From Candidatus Polarisedimenticolaceae bacterium (GTDB lineage Bacteria; Pseudomonadota; Gammaproteobacteria; Chromatiales; Chromatiaceae), in the NCBI GenBank assembly GCA_021648685.1, contig JAKISI010000036.1:1-37424 (forward strand): a DNA stretch of 37,424 nt, read 5' to 3'. This document shows, piece after piece, positions 1-6,266 of the stretch (position 1 is the first letter of the stretch; the number at the start of each line of letters is the position of its first letter). The position numbers were made by a program, and so were the translations under genes. The notes under the pieces are model-generated. The model made no database searches. It had not been told where the DNA came from and saw only the letters and a program-made list of their open reading frames with translations.

Positions 1-1
1 G

Positions 2-76
2 CATATCTCTACGGGATTGCTGATAAATTTTAATGCATCCAGGTTGGTCAATGGAATTAAACGTTACAAACGATAA
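2..76 (+). CDS. C-terminal end of a GxxExxY-family protein (partial, cut by window edge)
   Basis: Only the last 24 codons and a TAA stop are in the window. The peptide contains GLLINFNASRLVNGIKR, which matches the characteristic C-terminus of GxxExxY proteins (the PDDEXK_3 nuclease-fold group), where a GLLINFN segment is followed by a short helix ending GIKR. The function of these proteins is not established. They are common in accessory regions, often with a phrase like the CTCTGTGTTCTCAGTGG found here right after the stop (78-94). The family call rests on this short tail from memory and was not searched; the rest of the gene lies upstream of base 1. Confidence 0.6.
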   Translation, partial: HISTGLLINFNASRLVNGIKRYKR

Positions 77-440
77 CTCTGTGTTCTCAGTGGTCTCGGC
101 AAACTGCTCCTGCGTTGCTCTACCACCAGGCGTCTGTGTCTATGAAAAATAGCTGTATCCCCTACTCAATATGGCATAGCCCCAAGATTTTTCACTCATA
201 AGACCGGAGAAGATTCCCAATCCAATATGTACACAAAAGCTTCGACAAAAACACAGCTTAAACTGGCAATGGCCTTGTCTTCTGTTGCATCCATCCGGAA
301 TCTGCAGGAGAGGCATTGCCGCAAAAAAGATATTTTCTGTAGTAATGATTCCAGATAGAAAAACGGGTTCGTCCAACAATTCGGATGAGCGCAGTAGTTC
401 ACTGCGCTGTGCTTTGCTCACACGATCTATCCTTGTTCGT
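77..440. other. Non-coding or degenerate stretch, nothing recognisable
   Basis: About 360 bases between the GxxExxY tail and the insertion-sequence relic. There are open frames of up to 93 codons on the minus strand, but none has a ribosome-binding site, a recognisable motif or a plausible composition. The setting between mobile-element debris suggests decayed sequence. Confidence 0.4.
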
Positions 441-623
441 TAGCCCATCTTCCGATTTCACTGACAATAATGCTTTAAAAAACAGACAGTTAGTCTGTAT
501 GCTGCGCCTCTTATGGCACTACATTTTGAGGCGAAACTCTAACAGATTGTTATTTATAGCTATTATTTTTGGCGTGAGGTGAGTATCAATGACTTACTGT
601 GGTTTGGCTCGGAAGATGGGCTA
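441..623. mobile_element. Insertion-sequence relic or MITE with 14-bp terminal inverted repeats
   Basis: The segment is bounded by TAGCCCATCTTCCG (441-454) and its exact reverse complement CGGAAGATGGGCTA (610-623). The left 80 bases (444-523) are repeated with 7 mismatches at 37238-37317. There the repeat forms the end of a larger element with an open frame running off the window. Here the minus-strand codons GTA GTG CCA TAA are the same ending as that frame, but the coding body is missing. I read this as an internally deleted insertion sequence that keeps both ends. The family was not identified. Confidence 0.65.
444..523 (+). repeat. 80-bp long-range direct repeat, copy 1
   Basis: Matches 37238-37317 at 73 of 80 positions in the same orientation, with no gaps. 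Mismatches cluster around an AATATT/AATGCT site and in an arm of the ACAGAC..GTCTGT inverted repeat. It corresponds to the terminal part of the insertion sequence at the right edge of the window. Confidence 0.85.
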
Positions 624-730
624 AGAAGGAGGTCGCTGATAGTGTTCGTTTGGTTTTGTGTGCTCATGCATTAAGCATGCAGTATTTCGCTTGGTTGGTT
701 CAGCGCTATATTGTGGGTAATAGGCAGCGT
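624..730. other. Short spacer between mobile elements, nothing recognisable
   Basis: AT-rich sequence between the 183-bp relic and the first small inverted-repeat element. An AGAAGGAGGT at 624-633 looks like a Shine-Dalgarno site, but no open frame of useful length follows it. Confidence 0.3.
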
Positions 731-845
731 TAGGAGGCTGTCCGGAAATTTGGTTTTTTGCACATTGAGGTTTTTAACTTGTTGAATTATTAAGAGGTCT
801 ATATTTGATTGGCCGCAATATGGCCTGTTCTTGGGCAGCCGCCTA
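731..845. mobile_element. MITE-like element, degenerate copy A
   Basis: A 115-bp unit starting TAGGAGGCTGTCC and ending GGGCAGCCGCCTA. The ends are imperfect inverted repeats of each other (about 14 of 18 positions). Its left half is clearly similar to the adjacent copy B, sharing GGTTTTTTG, TTTTTAACT and GTTGAATTAT at the same offsets. The unit is too short to encode a transposase, so it would move only with help in trans. Copies A and B meet at the shared CCTAGG at 842-847. Confidence 0.6.
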
Positions 846-958
846 GGAGGCTGTCCGAGAACTCGGTTTTTTGTGAATCGAGATTTTTAACTGGTTGAAT
901 TATAAGGAGTTAATATTTGACAAATCGCACATTCACCTATTCTCGGACAGCCTCCTAG
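843..958. mobile_element. MITE-like element, intact copy B with perfect 18-bp terminal inverted repeats
   Basis: CTAGGAGGCTGTCCGAGA at 843-860 is the exact reverse complement of 941-958. The 116-bp unit has an AT-rich centre and no coding capacity. Part of the right-end sequence, reading inward on the minus strand, recurs at 3920-3942 after pfp. Perfect ends next to a degenerate sister suggest a younger insertion abutting an older one. The transposase family was not identified. Confidence 0.7.
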
Positions 959-1014
959 ATCAGAATACGCAGGGCTTATGTGATCTGAGTATCTATTCTC
1001 TATATGCTATATGT

Positions 1015-1044
1015 AAAAAAAGGGGCGTTTCCGCCCCCTTTTTT
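1015..1044 (-). terminator. Rho-independent terminator of adk
   Basis: On the minus strand, just after the adk stop, a GGGGGCG/CGCCCC stem with a short GAAA loop is followed by a run of T. On the plus strand it also has an A-run before and a T-run after, so it can act in both directions and could shield adk from the mobile-element region. Confidence 0.85.
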
Positions 1045-1045
1045 A

Positions 1046-2407
1046 TCAGCGCTTTTTGCGCGCTGTTTTCTTCTTGGCCGCTTTTTTCTTAACGACTCTC
1101 TTTTTTACAGCGGGTTTTTTCCCAACCGCTTTCCCCTTTGACGCTCCTCTCTTTGCGGCAGTCCTCTTTTTGGCCGCTGCTTTTTTATTGGTTGTTGACC
1201 TCTTCTTGGTGGCCTTCTTTTTAGTTGCTACCTTTTTCTTTGCTGCGGTTTTCTTCTTGGTGGCCTTCTTTTTAGTTGCTACCTTTTTCTTTGCTGCGGT
1301 TTTCTTCTTGGTGGCCTTCTTTTTAGTTGCTACCTTTTTCTTTGCCACGGTTTTCTTCTTGGCGGCCTTCTTTTTAGTCGCTGCCTTTTTCTTTGCCACG
1401 GTTTTCTTCTTGGCGGTCTTCTTTTTAGTCGCTGCCTTTTTCTTTGCCACGGTTTTCTTCTTGGCGGCCTTCTTTTTAGTTGCTGTCTTTTTCTTTGCCA
1501 CGGTTTTCTTCTTGGCGGTCTTCTTTTTAGTCGCTGCCTTTTTCTTTGTCACGGTTTTCTTCTTGGTGACCTTCTTTTTAGTCGCTACCTTTTTCTTTGT
1601 CACGGTTTTCTTCTTGGTGACCTTCTTTTTAGTTGCTACCTTTTTCTTTGCTACGGTTTTCTTCTTGGTGACCTTCTTTTTAGTCGCTGCTTTCTTTTCT
1701 GGTGTTGTTTGTGGTTCTGTTTTTGCAGGAGGCTCTATGGCTTCGGGCTGCTCTTTTTGTGTGATGCCATCCAGAATTTTGCAGGCAGCATCAAAGATGT
1801 CATCGATATCACCAGTGCCCTGGATCTGCCCCAGTTTGTTCACAGCCCGGTAATATTCAACCAGTGGAGCCGTCTGCTGCCGGTATACCTTTAGCCGGTT
1901 GTCGATGGTGGTTTCATTGTCATCACTGCGCTGGTGAAGTTTGCCGCCGCATTTGTCACAGATGCCGTCAACCTGTGGTGGATTGGTGTACATGTTGTAC
2001 ATCTGGCCGCAGGACTCACAGGTGCGCCGACCTTCCAGTCGCTGCATGATGATGTCGGGGTCTACGTCGATGAGCAGTGATATATCCAGCGGCTGCCCAA
2101 GTTTATCGAGCAGCTCATCCAGTGCTTCAGCCTGGGCTGTGTTGCGTGGAAAGCCATCCAGAATGTAGCCGTTTTTTACATCAGGCTGGCTGAGTCGATC
2201 CTGAATCATGCCCAGTACAATCTCGTCCGAGACCAGCAGGCCGGCATCCATAGTCTGCTTGGCCTGGATGCCGAGGGGGCTCTGTGCTGCTACCGCTGCC
2301 CTTAGCAGATCTCCGGTTGAGATTTGCGGGATACCATACCGCTGAACCAGTTTTTTTGCCTGAGTTCCTTTGCCAGAACCTGGCGCGCCCAATAGTACAA
2401 TTCTCAT
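1046..2407 (-). CDS. adk: Adenylate kinase with a long lysine-rich, histone-H1-like C-terminal tail
   Basis: Interconverts ATP, AMP and ADP in the cytoplasm. Residues 1-216 are a full-length adenylate kinase (the family is usually about 215 residues). They show the P-loop GAPGSGKGT (7-15), the AMP-site STGDLLR (30-36), DGFPRN (84-89) and a zinc-type LID with Cys130, Cys133, Cys150 and Cys153. After an acidic, proline-containing linker (about 217-237) comes a tail of some 215 residues made almost only of Lys, Ala, Thr and Val. It has about ten 17-residue repeats such as AATKKKTAKKKTVAKKK and ends in a less regular Arg/Lys segment. The tail resembles bacterial H1-like DNA-binding proteins. There is no stop or frameshift at the junction, so the fusion looks genuine. 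The gene is divergent from pfp and followed by a terminator. Binding of the tail to DNA or RNA is inference. Confidence 0.93.
   Translation of the reverse strand: MRIVLLGAPGSGKGTQAKKLVQRYGIPQISTGDLLRAAVAAQSPLGIQAKQTMDAGLLVSDEIVLGMIQDRLSQPDVKNGYILDGFPRNTAQAEALDELLDKLGQPLDISLLIDVDPDIIMQRLEGRRTCESCGQMYNMYTNPPQVDGICDKCGGKLHQRSDDNETTIDNRLKVYRQQTAPLVEYYRAVNKLGQIQGTGDIDDIFDAACKILDGITQKEQPEAIEPPAKTEPQTTPEKKAATKKKVTKKKTVAKKKVATKKKVTKKKTVTKKKVATKKKVTKKKTVTKKKAATKKKTAKKKTVAKKKTATKKKAAKKKTVAKKKAATKKKTAKKKTVAKKKAATKKKAAKKKTVAKKKVATKKKATKKKTAAKKKVATKKKATKKKTAAKKKVATKKKATKKRSTTNKKAAAKKRTAAKRGASKGKAVGKKPAVKKRVVKKKAAKKKTARKKR
1200..1706. repeat. 51-bp tandem repeat array inside adk (about ten units)
   Basis: Units beginning TTCTTCTTGG recur at 1251, 1302, 1353 and onward every 51 bases and encode 17-residue lysine-rich blocks on the minus strand. 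Because 51 is a multiple of three, gain or loss of units keeps the adk frame. Unit sequences differ at a few positions (GTGGCC, GCGGCC, GCGGTC, GTGACC), showing some divergence between copies. Confidence 0.9.
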
Positions 2408-2584
2408 GGCTTTTTTTGCCTCTATAAATGTTCTTGTGTTGTTTCCAGTTATCGCGGATCGCCAGCCTCGATATCGTGTCTATATTATCGGGTGTTTGAC
2501 AGCGGCCTGTTCATAGTGCGTAACCTACCCTCACCTATTGCATGAAGTCAATGTGGTTTTTACTCTTAATTGGGGATAATTATC

Positions 2585-2613
2585 TTGGTAAGAAATAACC
2601 ATTACGCTATTCT
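2585..2613 (+). promoter_or_regulatory. Possible sigma70 promoter of pfp
   Basis: TTGGTA (2585-2590), a 17-base spacer and TATTCT (2608-2613), each matching 4 of 6 consensus positions. Transcription would start near 2620, about 40 bases before the pfp start. This is pattern matching only. Confidence 0.4.
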
Positions 2614-2659
2614 CTATCCAGATTCATCATAACGATTAGAAACTACCGGAATAAGGATC

Positions 2660-3919
2660 ATGACAATGAAGAACGCCTTTTATGCACAGTCTGGAGGAGT
2701 GACCGCTGTTATCAATGCCTCGGCCTGTGGCGTGATAGAGACGGCTCGCAGATACCCCGATAGAATTGGCAATCTCTATGCCGGTCGCAACGGCATCATC
2801 GGTGCCTTGACTGAAGATCTGATCGATACGGCCCAAGAGCCGGATGAGGCCATTGCCGCGCTCTGCTCGACACCTTCCGGTGCCTTTGGCTCTTGTCGCT
2901 ATAAACTGAAAAGTCTGGAAGAGAACCGGCGCGAGTATGAGCGTCTGATTGAGGTCTTCAAGGCGCATGATATTGGCTACTTTTTTTATAACGGTGGTGG
3001 CGACTCTGCCGATACCTGTCACAAGATCTCGCAGCTCTCTGAGAAGATGGGTTTTCCAATCCAGGCGATCCATGTGCCAAAGACGGTAGATAACGACCTG
3101 CCCATTACCGACAACTGTCCTGGCTTTGGTTCGGTGGCAAAGTATATTGCCGTCTCAACACGAGAGGCGAGCTTTGATGTGGCATCCATGTGCAAGACCT
3201 CAACCAAGGCCTTTGTGCTGGAGGTGATGGGGCGTCATGCCGGATGGATTGCAGCGGCGGGCGGGTTGGCGGCAGATGCGGATCATGATCTGCCGATACT
3301 GATTCTGTTCCCCGAGGTTGTCTTTGATCAGACGGCCTTTATCGCTCAGGTAAAGGCGAAGATAGCGCAGTATGGTTACTGCTCGGTGGTGGTTTCGGAA
3401 GGTGTAAAGGGGCCGGATGGCAAGTTTCTGTCCGACCAGGGGCTGCGTGATGCCTTTGGCCATGCCCAGCTGGGTGGTGTGGCGCCAGTGGTGGCCAACA
3501 TCATTCGCGAGGAGCTGGGTGTGAAGTACCACTGGGCAGTGGCGGACTACCTGCAACGCGCCGCACGCCACATTGCATCCAAGACCGATGTTGAGCAGGC
3601 CTATGCTCTGGGCAAGGCGGCAGTGGAGCTGGCGCTGGAGGGCAGAAATGCCATTATGCCGGCCATCATACGTACCTCTGATGAGCCTTATACCTGGGAG
3701 ATCGCAGCCGCTGATCTGGCCGACGTGGCCAATGTAGAGAAGATGATGCCAGAGAATTTCATCACCGCAGATGGCTTTGGTATCACTGATGAGTGTCGCC
3801 GCTACCTCTCTCCACTGATTCAGGGTGAGGATTATCCAGAGTATGAAAATGGGCTGCCTAACTATGTGACGCTCAAGAACGCAGCCGTGCCGAAGAAACT
3901 GGGCGAGTTTAAACTGTAA
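2660..3919 (+). CDS. pfp: Pyrophosphate-dependent 6-phosphofructokinase
   Basis: Phosphorylates fructose 6-phosphate with pyrophosphate instead of ATP, reversibly, in glycolysis and gluconeogenesis. The 419-residue protein has the phosphofructokinase fold signatures GGGDSADT (112-119), PKTVDND (140-146) and MGRHAGW (190-196). Two residues separate PPi from ATP enzymes: Asp115 stands where ATP-dependent enzymes have Gly, and Lys141 in PKT is the PPi-type lysine. The start is placed at 2660 because ATAAGGA lies at 2651-2657; a second ATG two codons later is possible. The gene lies divergent from adk and upstream of the soluble pyrophosphatase gene, so three enzymes of the ATP/PPi economy sit together. 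In related organisms PPi-dependent enzymes also act in the Calvin or ribulose monophosphate cycles, but which applies here cannot be told from the window. Confidence 0.9.
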   Translation: MTMKNAFYAQSGGVTAVINASACGVIETARRYPDRIGNLYAGRNGIIGALTEDLIDTAQEPDEAIAALCSTPSGAFGSCRYKLKSLEENRREYERLIEVFKAHDIGYFFYNGGGDSADTCHKISQLSEKMGFPIQAIHVPKTVDNDLPITDNCPGFGSVAKYIAVSTREASFDVASMCKTSTKAFVLEVMGRHAGWIAAAGGLAADADHDLPILILFPEVVFDQTAFIAQVKAKIAQYGYCSVVVSEGVKGPDGKFLSDQGLRDAFGHAQLGGVAPVVANIIREELGVKYHWAVADYLQRAARHIASKTDVEQAYALGKAAVELALEGRNAIMPAIIRTSDEPYTWEIAAADLADVANVEKMMPENFITADGFGITDECRRYLSPLIQGEDYPEYENGLPNYVTLKNAAVPKKLGEFKL

Positions 3920-3942
3920 CCTGGAGGCTGCCCGAGAATAGG
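3920..3942. repeat. Solitary end of the MITE-like element
   Basis: CCTGGAGGCTGCCCGAGAATAGG directly follows the pfp stop and matches the inward-reading right end of the 843-958 element at 20 of 23 positions. No partner end was seen before ppa, so this is either a truncated copy or the end of a different, decayed element. Confidence 0.5.
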
Positions 3943-4156
3943 GGCTGTAGCGAGGAGCAGCCATTTTGAGTCAGATTTTTGATCCGTATGGTGATATGAA
4001 ACCTTGCTTGTCGTCAGGCACAGAACCACTTTAGAACCGGGGTATATGCCAAGAATCCCACTGCCCTGAATGTATGAGAGTTCATGGTAGAGACGACGCC
4101 CCTGTTTCGTGCACTGTTTCCCCAATACAAGCAAGTTTCAGCCCAAAACCACAGAA
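3943..4156. other. Intergenic region with decayed mobile-element sequence
   Basis: Follows the solitary repeat end. A minus-strand open frame runs through it (3862-4134) but overlaps the end of pfp and resembles no family I recognise. It may be element debris. No promoter for ppa was identified with confidence. Confidence 0.3.
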
Positions 4157-4237
4157 ACCCCCAGAAAATCTTGTCTTTTCGGGGGGTAATCCGTTATCTT
4201 ACCAGCCAGCATGAGGTCGGACTCTCCGGCCTTTTTT
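4157..4237 (+). promoter_or_regulatory. Two-hairpin structured leader with terminator-like element before ppa
   Basis: The first hairpin is a 12-bp stem with one mismatch: ACCCCCAGAAAA at 4157-4168 pairs with 4176-4187. The second, GGTCGGA (4215-4221), CTC, TCCGGCC (4225-4231), forms 7 pairs with one G-U and is followed at once by six T (4232-4237), the form of an intrinsic terminator. It ends only 24 bases before the ppa start codon. It may be a terminator for upstream transcription, or a regulated attenuator if the ppa promoter lies upstream of it. Confidence 0.55.
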
Positions 4238-4261
4238 ATTCCCTGAGGCGAAAAAAGACAG

Positions 4262-4816
4262 ATGAACCTGGATAGAGTCAGTTGCGGCAAAGATGCTCCA
4301 AATAAAATCAATGTAATTATCGAGATCCCATCCCATGCAGATCCGGTTAAATATGAGGTGGATAAAGAGTCAGGCGCCATGTTCGTCGACCGCTTCATGG
4401 GCACCGCAATGCACTATCCCTGTAACTATGGCTATGTTCCTCATACCTTGTCCGATGATGGTGATCCGGTGGATGTGCTGGTGGTAACCCCAATCCCTGT
4501 GTTGACCGGAATAGTGATTGAGTGCCGCCCCATTGGCATGTTGAATATGACCGATGAGTCGGGTGTCGACACCAAGATTCTGGCGGTTCCCCTGGCCAAG
4601 ATCAGCCCACTCTACAAAGGGGTAAGAGAGGTTGCTGATCTGCCGGAAGGCCAGGGTTTGCTGAATCAGATTGCTCACTTCTTTGACCATTACAAGGATC
4701 TGGAGGAGGGCAAATGGGTCAAGATCGAGGGGTGGGAAAATGCAGATGCAGCCAAAGCCGAAATTGTCAGCGGGATAGCGAACTATCGGAGCACACCTGA
4801 AAAGCCGAGCTTCTAG
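4262..4816 (+). CDS. ppa: Inorganic pyrophosphatase, family I
   Basis: Hydrolyses pyrophosphate to phosphate, pulling biosynthetic reactions forward in the cytoplasm. The 184-residue length is typical of bacterial family I enzymes. The signature [10 protein letters not shown] spans residues 65-74 with metal-binding Asp66, Asp68 and Asp71. A further conserved acidic site lies in [13 protein letters not shown] (98-110). The N-terminal region shows the substrate-site elements [15 protein letters not shown] and [12 protein letters not shown]. The start at 4262 follows CTGAGGCG. Upstream lies a hairpin and terminator-like leader. Having a soluble PPase next to a PPi-dependent phosphofructokinase is notable, because the two compete for the same substrate; controlled expression of ppa would make sense of the leader (inference). 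Confidence 0.95.
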   Translation: MNLDRVSCGKDAPNKINVIIEIPSHADPVKYEVDKESGAMFVDRFMGTAMHYPCNYGYVPHTLSDDGDPVDVLVVTPIPVLTGIVIECRPIGMLNMTDESGVDTKILAVPLAKISPLYKGVREVADLPEGQGLLNQIAHFFDHYKDLEEGKWVKIEGWENADAAKAEIVSGIANYRSTPEKPSF

Positions 4817-4940
4817 TACACCGTCCAGGTTATATTGACGGATAGCAGCGCTTTAGTATTGAGCTATTCCATCACTCTTGGCCGTACTCTTTATCCGCCA
4901 ATATAATGTGGTTGATGTACTAGCCCAAAGCAGAAAAGTC

Positions 4941-5420
4941 ATGAGAGAGCTCACACATTTTAATCAGGCCGGAGAGGCGCACATGGTCGATGTGGGCGGC
5001 AAGGATGTTACCTCCCGCGTTGCTGTTGCGCAGGGGTGCATACGCATGCAGCCTGAAACCCTGGCTCGGATTGAACAGGGCGGCCACAAAAAAGGCGATG
5101 TCCTGGGCATTGCCCGGATTGCCGGGATTATGGCCAGCAAACGCACGGCAGATCTGGTGCCGCTCTGCCACCCCCTGGCGCTCACCCATGTTGAGATTGA
5201 GCTGACGCCAGAGGCGGCAGAGTGCGCGGTTTACTGCCGCACAGTGGTGGAGACCCGTGGTCAGACCGGGGTGGAGATGGAGGCGCTCTGCGCCACCCAG
5301 GTGGCGCTGCTCACCATCTACGATATGTGCAAGGCAGTTGATCGCGGCATGACCATCGAGCAGGTGCAGCTGCTGGAGAAGTCTGGCGGAAAATCGGGTC
5401 ATTGGGTGCGGGCTGAGTAG
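4941..5420 (+). CDS. moaC: Cyclic pyranopterin monophosphate synthase (molybdenum cofactor)
   Basis: Converts the MoaA product 3',8-cyclo-7,8-dihydro-GTP to cyclic pyranopterin monophosphate in molybdenum cofactor synthesis. The 159-residue protein starts [18 protein letters not shown], matching the classic MoaC N-terminus, so the ATG at 4941 is preferred over an in-frame TTG 21 codons upstream. Conserved segments are [26 protein letters not shown], the catalytic-site [11 protein letters not shown] and the C-terminal KSGGKSGHW. No other molybdenum cofactor gene is present. engB follows after 4 bases, so the two are probably co-transcribed, although the pairing has no obvious functional logic. 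Confidence 0.93.
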   Translation: MRELTHFNQAGEAHMVDVGGKDVTSRVAVAQGCIRMQPETLARIEQGGHKKGDVLGIARIAGIMASKRTADLVPLCHPLALTHVEIELTPEAAECAVYCRTVVETRGQTGVEMEALCATQVALLTIYDMCKAVDRGMTIEQVQLLEKSGGKSGHWVRAE

Positions 5421-5424
5421 CGTC

Positions 5425-6027
5425 ATGAATCCCTACTATCACCGCGCTGCATTTCTGACCAGTGCTGCACAGATCTCGCAGGCTCCACCGGATGAGGGCT
5501 ATGAAGTGGCCTTTGCGGGTCGCTCCAATGCGGGCAAATCGAGTGCCATCAACACACTGTGCCAACAAAAATCGCTGGCGCGCACCAGCAAAACACCGGG
5601 GCGTACCCGACTGCTTAACTTCTTTGCGCTGGATGAGGATCGACGACTGGTCGATCTGCCGGGTTATGGCTATGCCAAGGTGGCAGTGTCGGTAAAAAAC
5701 CAGTGGCAGAAGTCATTGGCGCAATATATGGAAGAGCGGCAGTGTTTGAAGGGGCTGATTCTGCTGATGGACTGCCGCCGCCCCATGCCTGACTTCGACC
5801 GGCAGATGCTGGAGTGGAATGTGCAAAATGGCTTCCCCACGCATATTTTGCTGACCAAGTCCGACAAGCTGAAAAAGGGGCCTGCCAACAGCGCACTGCT
5901 CAGCATGCGGCAGGAGGCCGCCAGCTATGGTGATATAGTGACTGTTCAGCTCTTCTCTTCATTGAAGCGTCAGGGCATTGATGAGGCGCATCGGGTGCTG
6001 GATGGGTGGTTTGAGCTGGGCCATTGA
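5425..6027 (+). CDS. engB: Ribosome-biogenesis GTPase EngB/YsxC/YihA
   Basis: Essential GTPase family that acts in assembly of the large ribosomal subunit. The 200-residue protein shows the GTPase motifs in order: P-loop GRSNAGKSS (32-40), switch I TPGRTR (57-62), G3 DLPGYGYAK (77-85), G4 TKSDKL (144-149). The length is standard for the family. It lies 4 bases after moaC and converges with polA. No clear plus-strand terminator follows it; a strong inverted repeat at 6182-6212 is the nearest structure. Confidence 0.94.
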   Translation: MNPYYHRAAFLTSAAQISQAPPDEGYEVAFAGRSNAGKSSAINTLCQQKSLARTSKTPGRTRLLNFFALDEDRRLVDLPGYGYAKVAVSVKNQWQKSLAQYMEERQCLKGLILLMDCRRPMPDFDRQMLEWNVQNGFPTHILLTKSDKLKKGPANSALLSMRQEAASYGDIVTVQLFSSLKRQGIDEAHRVLDGWFELGH

Positions 6028-6112
6028 TTTTAATTGTTTCAGTGGGTTTACAAGGGGCCGCAGCTTACCGACAGTAGATGCCGTGGAGTGATCGCCATAC
6101 AGGCTCAGCTGC

Positions 6113-6148
6113 CAAAAAAAACCCCGACGAAATTAAGGTATCGTCGGG
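6113..6148 (-). terminator. Rho-independent terminator of polA
   Basis: On the minus strand an 8-bp stem CCCGACGA/TCGTCGGG (6141-6148 with 6123-6130) with a 10-base loop is followed by a run of T (the A-run before 6122 on the plus strand). It lies about 120 bases beyond the polA stop. Confidence 0.8.
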
Positions 6149-6181
6149 ATCAAAAATACCCTGTCTTGGGAAAGCAGGATA

Positions 6182-6212
6182 AGGGTCTATGTAAGGAGGG
6201 GAGATAGACCCT
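6182..6212 (+). ncRNA. Perfect hairpin presenting a Shine-Dalgarno-like loop, between engB and polA
   Basis: AGGGTCTAT (6182-6190) and ATAGACCCT (6204-6212) form a perfect 9-bp inverted repeat. The 13-base loop on the plus strand is GTAAGGAGGGGAG, which contains TAAGGAGG, a full match to the anti-Shine-Dalgarno end of 16S rRNA. Only a five-codon frame (ATG at 6220) follows. It could be part of the engB 3' UTR, a small RNA with GGA-loop protein-binding sites, or on the minus strand part of the polA 3' end. The assignment as RNA is tentative. Confidence 0.3.
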
Positions 6213-6266
6213 GCGTCGCATGACGTCTGCAAAGTAGGACTGGATGTTTTTGAATAAGTTCAGTTA

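Noticed and set aside
140-421. 93-codon minus-strand frame in the left accessory region
   Set aside because: No ribosome-binding site, family resemblance or sensible composition; competing frames of similar length overlap it.
1056-1853. 265-codon open frame antisense to the adk tail, encoding a Phe/Leu/Val-rich, membrane-like protein
   Set aside because: It is the mirror of lysine codons (AAA/AAG reads as TTT/CTT). The adk frame is clearly real and the antisense frame has no start signal, so this is an artefact of the repeat composition.
3862-4134. 90-codon minus-strand frame between pfp and ppa
   Set aside because: It overlaps the end of pfp, has no ribosome-binding site and no recognised motif. 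Kept only as possible element debris.
4157-4261. Fluoride riboswitch upstream of ppa
   Set aside because: Pyrophosphatase genes can be in that regulon, but the conserved GGNGATGG and CTGATG segments are absent.
4878-4940. Longer MoaC starting at TTG 4878
   Set aside because: The extra 21 residues do not resemble MoaC, while the ATG at 4941 gives the classic N-terminus and family length.
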